Shown piece after piece: positions 16,652 to 24,970 of a stretch of DNA of 64,000 bases. Numbering within the stretch: the stretch's first letter is position 1; each line of letters begins with the position of its first letter. Location of the stretch: the NCBI GenBank assembly GCA_002344525.1, contig DDTJ01000054.1:3570-67569 (forward strand), given 5' to 3'. Position numbers and translations under genes: made by a program. The stretch is from Akkermansiaceae bacterium UBA2367. Its GTDB lineage: Bacteria; Verrucomicrobiota; Verrucomicrobiia; Verrucomicrobiales; DEV007. Under the pieces are notes generated by a model that was given only the letters and a program-made list of their open reading frames with translations, was not told the DNA's origin and ran no database searches.

Positions 16652-18619
16652 TCACGGTCTCTTCACATGGAACAGGTGGACTGGCTTGATGCGGGGGTCA
16701 AGGGATACGAAGTTGGTGGAATCGCGCCATGTGTAGGTCCCTTCAAAGAGTACGTCCTCGACCTCGTATTCGGTGCCGCAGGGGATGCCGAGGAGGTCGA
16801 GGGGCAGGTGGACGAGGGATTCCTGCTTGTGGTGCGGGTCGAGGTTCACGACGACGAGGACGAGGTCGCTCTTGTCGTCGGACCATTTGCACCAGGCGAG
16901 GATCTGCTCGTTGTCGGCGGGGACGAATGCGAGGTTGGCGTAGGATTGCAGGGCGGGCCGCTCGCGGCGGATGCGGTTGAGCCTCGCGAGGAAGGGTTTG
17001 ATGTTGCCCGGTTGGTTCCAGTCGCGGGCCTTGAGCTGGTATTTCTCGCTGTCGAGATACTCCTCGCGACCGGGCAGGGGCGCGCCCTCGCAAAGCTCGT
17101 AGCCGGAGTAGATGCCCCAGGAGGTGCTCAGGGTCGCGGCGAGGGCGGCGCGGATTTTGAAGGTGGCGGCATTGGCGTTCTGGAGATGGCGCGGGAGGAT
17201 GTCGGGGGTGTTCGGCCAGAAGCTGGCGCGGAAGTAGTCGCGCATGGGGCCTTGGGTCAACTCGGTGACGTAGTCTCGCAGTTCGGCGGCGGTCTCGCGC
17301 CAGGTGAAGTAGGTGTAGCTCTGGGTGAAGCCGGCCTTGGCGAGGGTCTGCATCATCTTCGGCTTGGTGAAGGCCTCGCTCAGGAAGATGACGTCGGGAT
17401 CGACCGCGTGGATCTGGGCGATGAGCCATTCCCAGAAGGCGACGGGCTTGGTGTGGGGATTGTCCACGCGGAAGATGCGCACGCCCTTCTCCACCCAGAA
17501 GAGGACGACGTCGCGCAGCTCCTGCCACAGATCGCGCCAGTCGTCGCAGTGGAAGTCGAGGGGGTAGATGTCCTGGTATTTCTTCGGCGGGTTCTCGGCG
17601 TATTTGATCGAGCCGTCGGGGCGGTGGTGGAACCACTCGGGATGCTCGTGCACGTAGGGGTGGTCGGGCGAGCAGTTCAGGGCGAAGTCGAGGGCGATCT
17701 CGACGCCGCGGGCGCGGGCTTCGCCGAGGAGCCAGACGAAGTCCTCGACCGTCCCGAGGGCCGGCTCGACGGCGCGGTGCCCTCCGGCCTCCCCCCCGAT
17801 GGCCCAAGGCGAGCCGACGTCGCCGGGTTCGCAGGAGACGGCGTTGTTTTTCCCTTTGCGGCAGGTCGTCCCGATGGGGTGGATGGGCGGGAAATAGACC
17901 ACGTCGAAGCCCATCGCGGCCGCGTCCTCGATCCGGGGGAGGCAGTCGCGGAAGGTGGAGTGGCGGTTCGCGAGTCCCTCGGCGCCGCGCGGGAAGAACT
18001 CGTACCAAGCGGAGAAGAGCGACGGCTGCGTCTCGACGACGAGGGACAGGGTCTGCGCGCTGGTGGTGGCGAGGGCGCGGTTCGGCCAGCGGGCGAGGAG
18101 GGCGAGCGCCTCGGGGTTGTCCATCAAGCGCGGCACGGCGGCGGGCTCGGATTGCATGAGCCGGGTGGTGAGCTCCTCGATGGCCTCGGCGTCGGCGCTG
18201 TCGCGTCCTGTGGCGGCGCGGATCGCGGCATTGTTGAGAATGATGCGGCCCTCCTCGATCTCGGCGGCGAGGTGGGTCTGCCCCCCGTCGAGGCGGCGCT
18301 CGAAGTCGTGCAGCCAAGTCAGGAAATCGTCGGCCCAAGCGATGATGCCGAGTTCGTAGCGGCCCGTCTCGGGGAAGGAGAGCTCCGCCGCCCAGCGGTC
18401 GTTGTCCACATGGCTCATCGGGAGCTCGGTCCACTTGAGCTTGCCCTGCCGTCTCCAGCGGAGCACGGCGAGGGTCTGGTCGTGCCCCTCTTTGAAAACG
18501 TCGGCCTCGACGCGCAGGGATTCCCCCGCGACCCGCTTCGTCGGATAGCGCCCGCTCTCGACGAGGGGGGAGAGGTTGGCGATGACGACGGTGGGCAGGC
18601 GTTTTCCGGAGGGGAGCAT
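16652..18619 (-). CDS. glgE: Alpha-1,4-glucan:maltose-1-phosphate maltosyltransferase GlgE
   Basis: A full-length GH13_3 enzyme of 655 residues that transfers maltosyl units from maltose-1-phosphate to alpha-1,4-glucan. The N-terminal domains are beta-rich and carry VVIANLSPLVESGRYPTKR. The catalytic barrel has VVYFPPIHPIG, ALDFALNCSPDHPYV, the nucleophile Asp386 in RIFRVDNPHTK and the acid/base Glu415 in IFLSEAF; the 29-residue spacing equals that of Streptomyces GlgE (Asp394/Glu423). The usual partners (TreS, maltokinase, GlgB) are not in this window. It is divergent from the Aas-like gene with 170 bases between. Confidence 0.93.
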   Translation of the reverse strand: MLPSGKRLPTVVIANLSPLVESGRYPTKRVAGESLRVEADVFKEGHDQTLAVLRWRRQGKLKWTELPMSHVDNDRWAAELSFPETGRYELGIIAWADDFLTWLHDFERRLDGGQTHLAAEIEEGRIILNNAAIRAATGRDSADAEAIEELTTRLMQSEPAAVPRLMDNPEALALLARWPNRALATTSAQTLSLVVETQPSLFSAWYEFFPRGAEGLANRHSTFRDCLPRIEDAAAMGFDVVYFPPIHPIGTTCRKGKNNAVSCEPGDVGSPWAIGGEAGGHRAVEPALGTVEDFVWLLGEARARGVEIALDFALNCSPDHPYVHEHPEWFHHRPDGSIKYAENPPKKYQDIYPLDFHCDDWRDLWQELRDVVLFWVEKGVRIFRVDNPHTKPVAFWEWLIAQIHAVDPDVIFLSEAFTKPKMMQTLAKAGFTQSYTYFTWRETAAELRDYVTELTQGPMRDYFRASFWPNTPDILPRHLQNANAATFKIRAALAATLSTSWGIYSGYELCEGAPLPGREEYLDSEKYQLKARDWNQPGNIKPFLARLNRIRRERPALQSYANLAFVPADNEQILAWCKWSDDKSDLVLVVVNLDPHHKQESLVHLPLDLLGIPCGTEYEVEDVLFEGTYTWRDSTNFVSLDPRIKPVHLFHVKRP

Positions 18620-18791
18620 GGTCGGGCAGGTTCGCCCCTATTAAAGACGCTGCGGGCGCTTCGCCAAGTACAAGTTCCAAGGAAGCGCGTCCCTCTCATG
18701 ACCCGTGCCCCATGACTTCCCCCCCCGCATTCGTCTCGGGCCAGCGTGAAAACGGTTCGAAATCCGGCCAAAACGCGCCACATTCCCGACC

Positions 18792-20939
18792 ATGAGCCAG
18801 CGAAACCCGCTCGAACTTCACGGCGAGGCGAACATTCCCTCCGGCGGCATCCTCGTGATCCCGAACCGCCTTGCCTTCCAGGACCTCCTCCACGTCGAGA
18901 AGCTGCTCGCGGGCCGCAAGCTCGTCTACCTCATCGACCGCCGTCTCGACTACGACCCCCTCCTCCACGCCCACTTGGAGAGGGAGGACACCTGCGGGAT
19001 CGAGATCTCCTTTGACGAGAGCTCCCTGCCCCTCTTCAAAAAGGAGATCCACGAGGCCATCGCGGAGGGTGGCGTCGTCCTCTTCGTCCCCGGCCTCGCC
19101 CATGCCCGGCTTGGACAGGCGACCACCGTTCCCTCGGAGACCCTCAAATTCCTCACCAGCGCCGGGGCGCCCATCCTGCCGCTCTTCGTCGACCATCCCG
19201 AGGAGACCGCCCTCGGCACGGAGCGGCGCGGGGACATCGAGCGCATCGTCCTCTCCTTCGGCGAACCGCTCCAGCGCGAGGCGGCGAACCTCGCGAACTA
19301 CACCGAAAACCTCCTCATCGCCGCCGAGACCGCCTTCTCCGCCCGGCCCGTCCTGAAAAGCCATCTCGCCTGGGAGATCCTGAAAGGCTTGAAAAAGCAC
19401 GGGCGCTCCGCCGAGATCATCGACGGCAACGACGGTGCCCGTCTGCGCTTCGACAAGCTCCTCGCCGCCGCCATCGTCCTCTCGAAAACGATCCGGCGGG
19501 AGACCCAGCAAAAGCGCATCGGTATCATCCTGCCTCCCGGCAAAGGCGGTCTCCTCGCGAACCTCGCCGTCCTCCTCGCCGGCAAGGTCCCGGTGAACCT
19601 GAACTTCACCGCCGGGGAGAAGGCCGTCGCCTCCTGCATCGCGCAGGCTGGCCTCGACAAGTTCATCACCGCCGACCCCTTCGTGCGGAAGATGAGCTCC
19701 TTCCCCTGGCCGCCGAACCGCCAGCTTCTCCTCCTCGACCGCGTCCTGCCGCCGCTGAAATCCCGCATCGGCCTCTGGCTCGTCCTCTCCAAGCTCCTCC
19801 CTCCCGGCCTCCTCGCTTCCATCCTGAAGGTGCCGAAGCAGGGCGGCACCGAGGAGGCCGTGCTCCTTTTCACCAGCGGCAGTTCGGGCGATCCGAAGGG
19901 CGTCGTCCTCTCCCACCGCAACCTCCTCGCGAACGTGAACCAGTTCGGGGCGCGCATCGACCTGCATTCGACCGACAGGATCCTCGGCTGTCTCCCTCTT
20001 TTCCACAGCTTCGGCTGCACCGTGACCCTGTGGTATCCCATGATCGAGGGGGTCAGCCTCGTGACCTATCCGAGCCCGCTGGAGGTCGCGAAGCTCGCCG
20101 AATTGGTCGAGGAGCATTCCGCCAGCCTCCTCCTCACCACGCCGACCTTCCTTCGCGGCTACCTGCGCAAGGCGGCGAAGGAGCAGCTCGCCTCGTTGCG
20201 GTACGTCGTCACCGGGGCCGAGAAACTGCCGAAGAAGGTGGCCGAAGCCTTCGAGGAGCGTTTTGGCAAACCCGTTCTCGAAGGCTACGGCCTCACCGAG
20301 ACCTCGCCCGCGACGAATGTGAACCTGCCCGACGCGGAGAAGCCGGCCGGGTCGCGCGGCCCCGTCCTGCCCAACCGCCGCTTCGGCACCGTCGGCCTTT
20401 TCATCCCCGGCATCGCCGTGCGCATCGCCGATCCCGACACGAACGAGCCGCTCCCGCTCCACACTTCCGGCATGATCTGGCTGCGAGGGGCGAATGTCTT
20501 CGAGGGCTACCTCGACCAGTCCGGAAAGACCGCCGAGGTCATCAAGAACGGCTGGTTCAAGACCGGCGACCTCGGTCGCGTCGACGAGGACGGCTTCCTC
20601 CACATCGAAGGCCGCCTCTCGCGCTTTTCCAAGATCGGCGGCGAGATGGTGCCCCACGAGACCGTCGAGGATCTCGTCAACAAAGCCCTCGGCCACGCCG
20701 ACGACGAGCGTCGCATCGCCATCGTGGGCGTGCCGGACGAGGCGAAGGGGGAGGCGCTCGTCCTTCTCAGTTCGAACCCCGGCATCGATTTGCAGGCCCT
20801 GCGCACCAAGCTCGCGGCGGATGGCATCCCGGCTCTGTGGATTCCGAAGAAGATCGTCGATGTGCCGGAGATTCCGATCCTCGCCTCGGGCAAGCTGGAT
20901 ATCAAAGGCTGCGAGAACGCGGCTCGGGCTTCTGAGTGA
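18792..20939 (+). CDS. Aas-like acyl-ACP synthetase with degenerate acyltransferase domain
   Basis: A 715-residue protein, the same length and order as bifunctional Aas. Residues about 15-190 align with the PlsC-type acyltransferase, but the catalytic H-x4-D motif is changed: NRLAFQD (Arg26, Asp31) stands where NHxxxxD is expected, and the FPEG motif reads FVPG. Residues about 240-715 are an intact AMP-forming synthetase: LLFTSGSSGDPKGVVLSHRN, YGLTETSPATN, KTGDLGRVDEDGFLHIEGR, and LASGKLD with the C-terminal catalytic Lys. It therefore probably activates fatty acids but cannot acylate lysophospholipids by the usual mechanism. The role is likely fatty acid salvage or membrane lipid turnover. 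Confidence 0.82.
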   Translation: MSQRNPLELHGEANIPSGGILVIPNRLAFQDLLHVEKLLAGRKLVYLIDRRLDYDPLLHAHLEREDTCGIEISFDESSLPLFKKEIHEAIAEGGVVLFVPGLAHARLGQATTVPSETLKFLTSAGAPILPLFVDHPEETALGTERRGDIERIVLSFGEPLQREAANLANYTENLLIAAETAFSARPVLKSHLAWEILKGLKKHGRSAEIIDGNDGARLRFDKLLAAAIVLSKTIRRETQQKRIGIILPPGKGGLLANLAVLLAGKVPVNLNFTAGEKAVASCIAQAGLDKFITADPFVRKMSSFPWPPNRQLLLLDRVLPPLKSRIGLWLVLSKLLPPGLLASILKVPKQGGTEEAVLLFTSGSSGDPKGVVLSHRNLLANVNQFGARIDLHSTDRILGCLPLFHSFGCTVTLWYPMIEGVSLVTYPSPLEVAKLAELVEEHSASLLLTTPTFLRGYLRKAAKEQLASLRYVVTGAEKLPKKVAEAFEERFGKPVLEGYGLTETSPATNVNLPDAEKPAGSRGPVLPNRRFGTVGLFIPGIAVRIADPDTNEPLPLHTSGMIWLRGANVFEGYLDQSGKTAEVIKNGWFKTGDLGRVDEDGFLHIEGRLSRFSKIGGEMVPHETVEDLVNKALGHADDERRIAIVGVPDEAKGEALVLLSSNPGIDLQALRTKLAADGIPALWIPKKIVDVPEIPILASGKLDIKGCENAARASE

Positions 20940-20944
20940 TTTCC

Positions 20945-21058
20945 CTCCTACTCATCCTCCTCCTCTTACCTCATACTCAAAATCGGAGGTCCCCCGCGCT
21001 CGGATTGAGTAAGAGTAAGAGTAGGAGGATGAGGAGGAGTAAGAGCAAGGAGTAAGAG
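20945..21058. repeat. CTCTTACTC-type polypyrimidine/polypurine inverted repeat, copy 1
   Basis: The left arm is pyrimidine-rich (CTCCTACTCATCCTCCTCC onward) and the right arm purine-rich (GAGTAAGAGTAAGAGTAGG onward). The arms pair imperfectly around a GC-rich centre; TACTCAA at 20973-20979 pairs with TTGAGTA nearby. The stretch lies directly after the stop of the acyl-ACP synthetase gene. A shorter relative sits directly after pgi at 61821-61890. Confidence 0.75.
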
Positions 21059-21080
21059 CGAGAGGCTTGCCAGCCTCTCG
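21059..21080. terminator. Nine-base-pair hairpin
   Basis: CGAGAGGCT at 21059-21067 and AGCCTCTCG at 21072-21080 form a perfect stem with a TGCC loop. No T-run follows. It could stop transcription from the upstream acyl-ACP synthetase gene, or be part of the adjacent repeat element. Confidence 0.45.
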
Positions 21081-21084
21081 GGAC

Positions 21085-21094
21085 TTGTATACAA
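21085..21094. promoter_or_regulatory. TTGTATACAA palindrome, copy 2 of 3
   Basis: This is a perfect 10-bp palindrome. Together with the following bases (ACTTGTATACAATTTCCCCG) it matches the copy before the pyrophosphatase gene at 36606 almost base for base. It lies 236 bases before the kelch start, so it may be an operator, a promoter part or a dispersed repeat. Confidence 0.45.
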
Positions 21095-21290
21095 TTTCCC
21101 CGGATCCATTCATTGGCGTTGGCGACATGGACCATCGCCCAACGCGCGCCCCTTGGATCCGCTGTGGCCGCCTCTTGGCATGGTTGGGCAAATCATCCGG
21201 ATTGGCTCCTCCCTGCGGACGCCACGGATGGCGGCGACTTGTCTTGGATCGGTCGTGCCTTGCGAACATGAGGATTAATCGTAAATTTTT

Positions 21291-21309
21291 GACATTGAGA
21301 ATCATTATC
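21291..21309. promoter_or_regulatory. Fur-box match upstream of the kelch gene
   Basis: GACATTGAGAATCATTATC matches the 19-base Fur consensus GATAATGATAATCATTATC at 16 positions by hand alignment. It ends 20 bases before the kelch ATG and overlaps a TTGACA (21289-21294) that could be the -35 element. Fur with Fe2+ would then repress the kelch gene and the small gene behind it. The regulator itself is not in the window. Confidence 0.7.
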
Positions 21310-21329
21310 AACAACGTTTCGTCTCCACA

Positions 21330-22334
21330 ATGAAACGACTCCTTGCCTTCAACCTGCTGGCTCTGACCGTCGCCTCCGTCCATGCCGACGTGGCGACTCC
21401 CCCTCCCGTCACCCAGGAAATCTCCAGCTTCGGCGCTTGTGTCACGGACGGCCATGTCTACGTCTACGGTGGCCACACCGGAAAGACCCATCAGCACAGC
21501 CGCGACAATCTCTCCGCCGACTTCCTCCGCTACCCGCTCGACAAGCCGGGCGCCGCTTGGGAGGCGCTGCCGCAGGACAAGGCGGTCCAAGGCACCGCCC
21601 TGGTCGGCTGGAATGGCCTCGTCATCCGGGTGGGCGGCATGTACGCCACCAATGCGCGGGGAGAGAAAGCCGAGCTCTTCTCGACCGACGCGGTGCGCAG
21701 CTACGACCCGAAGGCGAAGGCTTGGAGCGACTGGCCCTCCCTGCCGAAGGGGATCTCCTCCCACGGCGCCATCGTGCAGGACGACGTGCTCTACGTGGCC
21801 GGCGGCTGGAAGCTCGACGGCGAAACGGCGGACGGCGGCACCTGGCACGAGCACGGGTGGAGCCTCGACCTCAAGAACCGCGACCAGGGCTGGAAGAACC
21901 TGCCGCCCATGCCTCATGTGCTTCGCGGCGGCAACTTGGCCTCCGTCGGCGGCGAGGTCTGGTGGATCGGCGGTCTCAACGAGGACGGCACGTCCAATGC
22001 CACCTTCGCCTACGATCCGAAGAAGGGCAGTTGGCGGGAAGGCCCGGAGGTGCCTGCGACCTCCAAGATCAAGGCCTTCGGCAACTCCACCTTCTCCGCC
22101 GACGGCAAGCTCTTCAGCTCGGGCATGGACGGCGTCCTCTATTCCCTCGATCCCGCGAAGGGCGAATGGACGACGACCGCGGTGAAGCACCAGCACGGCC
22201 GCATCTTCCACCGCTCGCTGCCAGTCGGCGACAAGCAGTTCTGGAGCATCGCCGGCGCGGCCGAGGGCGGGCACCGCAATGACATCGAGGTGCTCCCCAT
22301 CCCGGGGCAGGCCTCCGACTCTGGAAAGCTGTGA
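21330..22334 (+). CDS. Secreted kelch-repeat beta-propeller protein, probably Fur-regulated
   Basis: A 334-residue protein with a signal peptide (MKRLLAFNLLALTVASVHA). It carries about five kelch blades, each with a Gly-Gly pair and conserved aromatics: HVYVYGGHTG, GLVIRVGGMY, DVLYVAGGWK, EVWWIGGL and KLFSSGMDG. Kelch propellers bind proteins or sugars. I see no galactose-oxidase active-site set. The Fur box just upstream suggests expression under iron limitation, so a role in metal or haem acquisition is a reasonable guess. The stop overlaps the start of the next gene (TGATG). Confidence 0.8.
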   Translation: MKRLLAFNLLALTVASVHADVATPPPVTQEISSFGACVTDGHVYVYGGHTGKTHQHSRDNLSADFLRYPLDKPGAAWEALPQDKAVQGTALVGWNGLVIRVGGMYATNARGEKAELFSTDAVRSYDPKAKAWSDWPSLPKGISSHGAIVQDDVLYVAGGWKLDGETADGGTWHEHGWSLDLKNRDQGWKNLPPMPHVLRGGNLASVGGEVWWIGGLNEDGTSNATFAYDPKKGSWREGPEVPATSKIKAFGNSTFSADGKLFSSGMDGVLYSLDPAKGEWTTTAVKHQHGRIFHRSLPVGDKQFWSIAGAAEGGHRNDIEVLPIPGQASDSGKL

Positions 22335-22609
22335 TGGCTCCGGGCGTTCGGAGCGCCCGACTTCCCAAGACGACCATGGTCACGCCGGATGCCGAACAGG
22401 CCGCCGCCATGCTCCGGTCCACCGAGGTCCGGCGCCTGCGCGCCACCTTGGCGACGGTGCTCGACGACCTGCTGCTGCACGACGGCTACGGGCATATCCA
22501 AATCGACATGAAGATCCTCAAACGGGGCCAGAAGGAGGTCGTGATCGCCTGCGGGAAGGAATACCGCTTCGTGATCGACTACGCCAACCCGAGAACGGAG
22601 GAGGGATGA
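22334..22609 (+). CDS. Small conserved protein coupled to the kelch gene
   Basis: The product has 91 residues from ATG 22334, which overlaps the kelch stop and has GGAAAG seven bases upstream; ATG 22376 would give 77 residues. The conserved-looking core is DDLLLHDGYGHIQIDMKILK followed by RGQKEVVIACGKEYRFVID, a basic, compact alpha/beta pattern. I do not recognise a named family. The first 14 codons overlap a hairpin (CGGGCG at 22341 with CGCCCG at 22354), which favours the later start or translational control. Co-transcription with the kelch gene puts it in the presumed iron-responsive unit. Confidence 0.6.
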   Translation: MAPGVRSARLPKTTMVTPDAEQAAAMLRSTEVRRLRATLATVLDDLLLHDGYGHIQIDMKILKRGQKEVVIACGKEYRFVIDYANPRTEEG

Positions 22610-22820
22610 AGCCTTTTTTCAGAGCGTCGCCCGCTGAGGCTGCGGGGACGGAAATCCAACCCACGGAGGTCCGCAGGCCGGACTTCCCCCAATCGGTTCA
22701 GTGAGTGAACGAAAACCAACCCGGTCCCGCGCTGCGCGCGGGGGAACCAACCCTGAATAACAAAGAACCAGTCGGCGCCCCTCCATGGAGACGCCTGAGA
22801 AAGACGAAAAAACGAAAACC

Positions 22821-23966
22821 ATGAAACTGAATAAGCTAAGACAACAAGCCGGACGCGCCATCCGCAAGGCCTTCACCCTGGTGGAGTTGCTGGTGGTGGT
22901 CGCCATCATCGCCGTGGTCGGCGCCGGCGTGGCCGTGACTTACAACAACCTGGACGACCAGGCCAAGACGGCCATGGAAGTCTCGGACATCGCCATCCTG
23001 AAGAAGGTGACCAAGCACTGGAGCGCGATCAACGACTACAAGATCCCGAATGAGATGGACTCGCTGGTGGACAGCGAGGGCAACATCTACTCTTCCTATA
23101 GCATGCACGCCACCGCGTCTTCTTCCGGGAAGGGCCTAAACGGTCCCCTCGGCTACGCCGGCCTGATGGTTCACGCCGCTCCCAGCGCCGTGCTGAGCAA
23201 CCTCTCTGCCGCCGGGATGACCCTCACCTACACCCATCTCGTTACCGCAGCCAACGCCAACGACTCGACCTTCACGATGAGCAACGGCCAGGTCGTCACC
23301 ACTGCCACGAAGAAAACCCTCGTGGCGGGTAACTCCACCCTGCGCACCAACGCCCAGGAGTTCATCGCGAACTCCGACGGCTCGGATCTGGCCAGCGGCG
23401 GCACCCATGACTACACGGCGGGCAGCTATTCCTACACCGCGCCCACCAACAATGCCGTCTTCGGACCATACGCGAGCGAGGCGGACTGGCAGACGGGGAT
23501 CGCCGCGCAGCAGGCCATCCTCAGCGCGGCGACCACCGACAAGCTCGCCTTCATCCATCCCGGTGGTGGGGCGACGGGACCTGGTCTTGCGGCCGCGAAC
23601 CCCACCCTTGAAATCATCACCAACGCCGGCCTGCGGCCGGAGGAAGTGGCTGTGCCCGGCGTGGCTCCGAGCGGCCAGCAGAAGTACTACCTCGTGGTGA
23701 TGGGCTTCGGCAAATTCGCCTCCATCAACCGCGGTAAGTCGATCCGCTCCGATACGCCCAGCTACGGTAAGCGCCTCGCCCAGAAGGACTCCGATTACAA
23801 CCGTTACCTCGCGGTGTTCCGGGTGCCGGCCACCAGCGGCGGTTTCGGCGGGCCTCCCGTGGAACCCGTGGCCCTCATCGACGTGCTCAGCCCGCAGGGC
23901 TACTCGGTCGAGTACATGCGCCGGACCTTCATGAACGATCAGACCAAGCTTCAGGACAATTCCTGA
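22821..23966 (+). CDS. Type II secretion/type IV pilus-like pseudopilin 1 (large)
   Basis: A 381-residue protein, first gene of the secretion operon. The prepilin signal is basic (MKLNKLRQQAGRAIRKA) and followed by FTLVELLVVVAIIAVVG with Glu at +5; cleavage would fall after Ala, not the usual Gly. An upstream ATG at 22785 would add 12 residues. The globular part is much larger than in GspG (about 130 residues) and is rich in Asn, Thr and Ser, with a C-terminal segment (AVFRVPATSGGFGGPPVEP, VEYMRRTFMNDQTKL). It probably forms or caps the periplasmic pseudopilus. Bases 22872 onward nearly repeat in the next gene. Confidence 0.8.
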   Translation: MKLNKLRQQAGRAIRKAFTLVELLVVVAIIAVVGAGVAVTYNNLDDQAKTAMEVSDIAILKKVTKHWSAINDYKIPNEMDSLVDSEGNIYSSYSMHATASSSGKGLNGPLGYAGLMVHAAPSAVLSNLSAAGMTLTYTHLVTAANANDSTFTMSNGQVVTTATKKTLVAGNSTLRTNAQEFIANSDGSDLASGGTHDYTAGSYSYTAPTNNAVFGPYASEADWQTGIAAQQAILSAATTDKLAFIHPGGGATGPGLAAANPTLEIITNAGLRPEEVAVPGVAPSGQQKYYLVVMGFGKFASINRGKSIRSDTPSYGKRLAQKDSDYNRYLAVFRVPATSGGFGGPPVEPVALIDVLSPQGYSVEYMRRTFMNDQTKLQDNS

Positions 23967-24037
23967 TCCCTGCCTGATCCAACCATCACCCGCCCCGGGC
24001 GGGCCGCTCGCGGTCCTCCCGGGGCACTTTCGTCCCT

Positions 24038-24970
24038 ATGAATCCCCGCTCGAATCCGGCCCGGGCACTTTCCTTTTCCCGGTGCGCCTTCACTCTGGTG
24101 GAGCTGCTGGTGGTGGTCGCCATCATCGCCGTGGTCGGCACCGGCGTCGCGGTGACCTATGGACGCAAGACCATCGACGCTTCGAAAGACCAACTGACTC
24201 TGCATGAGATGCACGAGATCAAGAAGGCCTTCCTGCGCTTCCACAGCGACAACTACCTGCGCCTGCAACGCGAATTCGCCGATCACAAGGGCGCCAGCCT
24301 TCCCTCCACCGACTTCAGAAGCTCCCTTTCCAGCTATTCCAACGACGATGCCTCCAAGCGCTTCTACGGACAGATGGATTTTTACGAAACCTACGGCTTG
24401 TGGTTCTTGATGTTGCCTCGGATTTCCGGCGCTTCCACTGCCGAGCACCCTGAAGAAGGCTACAAGCTCTTTCCCGAATTCGTCATGTTCAGCGCGGTCA
24501 CCGGAGATGGTTGGAACGGCCCCTACCTCGACGTCAACGCGCGCGAGGCGTGGACCTATGACGCCGTGTGGAAGGATGATCCCATTGAATACGAGGGAAT
24601 CGATTTCCCCCAGATCGCCGACAAACATGGTGGCCACCGGTATGAGTATCCGATAGAGAACGAGCCAAGCATCGTGAAACCGCTAGACGTCTACCGTCTG
24701 CTCTACTACGAGCACCAGGAGCCCTCTGGCGGAACGATCTATCGCCGCCTTCTCCTCGTCGCGCCACGGGGCAATGCGAATGCTGACGAGATCAAGGCCG
24801 GCGAGCTGTTGGACCAGACCGGAACCCGACGAAGGGGAGCCGACAGGGGGCGGTTGAACCTGCATACCGGGACGTTCTCGAACGATCCCCTCGACATCAA
24901 CGACGACGAGGACGAAAGCGCCAGCCCCTTCTTCGTCCTCGAATTTCTGAACATGGACAAACTGCAATAA
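24038..24970 (+). CDS. Pseudopilin 2
   Basis: A 310-residue protein with a prepilin leader (MNPRSNPARALSFSRCA) and N-helix FTLVELLVVVAIIAVVG, again with Ala at -1 and Glu at +5. The first 72 bases of the N-helix differ from pseudopilin 1 at only about seven positions, suggesting recent duplication or gene conversion of this block. The globular domain has many aromatic and acidic residues (DGWNGPYLDVNAREAW), and the end is acidic (DPLDINDDEDES). The WNGPYLD phrase recalls the calcium-site region of GspG-like pseudopilins, which is inference. The stop overlaps the next ATG (TAATG). Confidence 0.78.
   Translation: MNPRSNPARALSFSRCAFTLVELLVVVAIIAVVGTGVAVTYGRKTIDASKDQLTLHEMHEIKKAFLRFHSDNYLRLQREFADHKGASLPSTDFRSSLSSYSNDDASKRFYGQMDFYETYGLWFLMLPRISGASTAEHPEEGYKLFPEFVMFSAVTGDGWNGPYLDVNAREAWTYDAVWKDDPIEYEGIDFPQIADKHGGHRYEYPIENEPSIVKPLDVYRLLYYEHQEPSGGTIYRRLLLVAPRGNANADEIKAGELLDQTGTRRRGADRGRLNLHTGTFSNDPLDINDDEDESASPFFVLEFLNMDKLQ

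Larger units (their letters stand above)
20940..21329. other. Repeat-rich regulatory spacer before the kelch gene
   Basis: In order this 390-base stretch holds a pyrimidine/purine inverted-repeat element (20945-21058), a hairpin (21059-21080), a TTGTATACAA motif (21085-21094), about 190 bases with no feature I recognise, and a Fur-box match (21291-21309). No gene is apparent. Confidence 0.6.
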
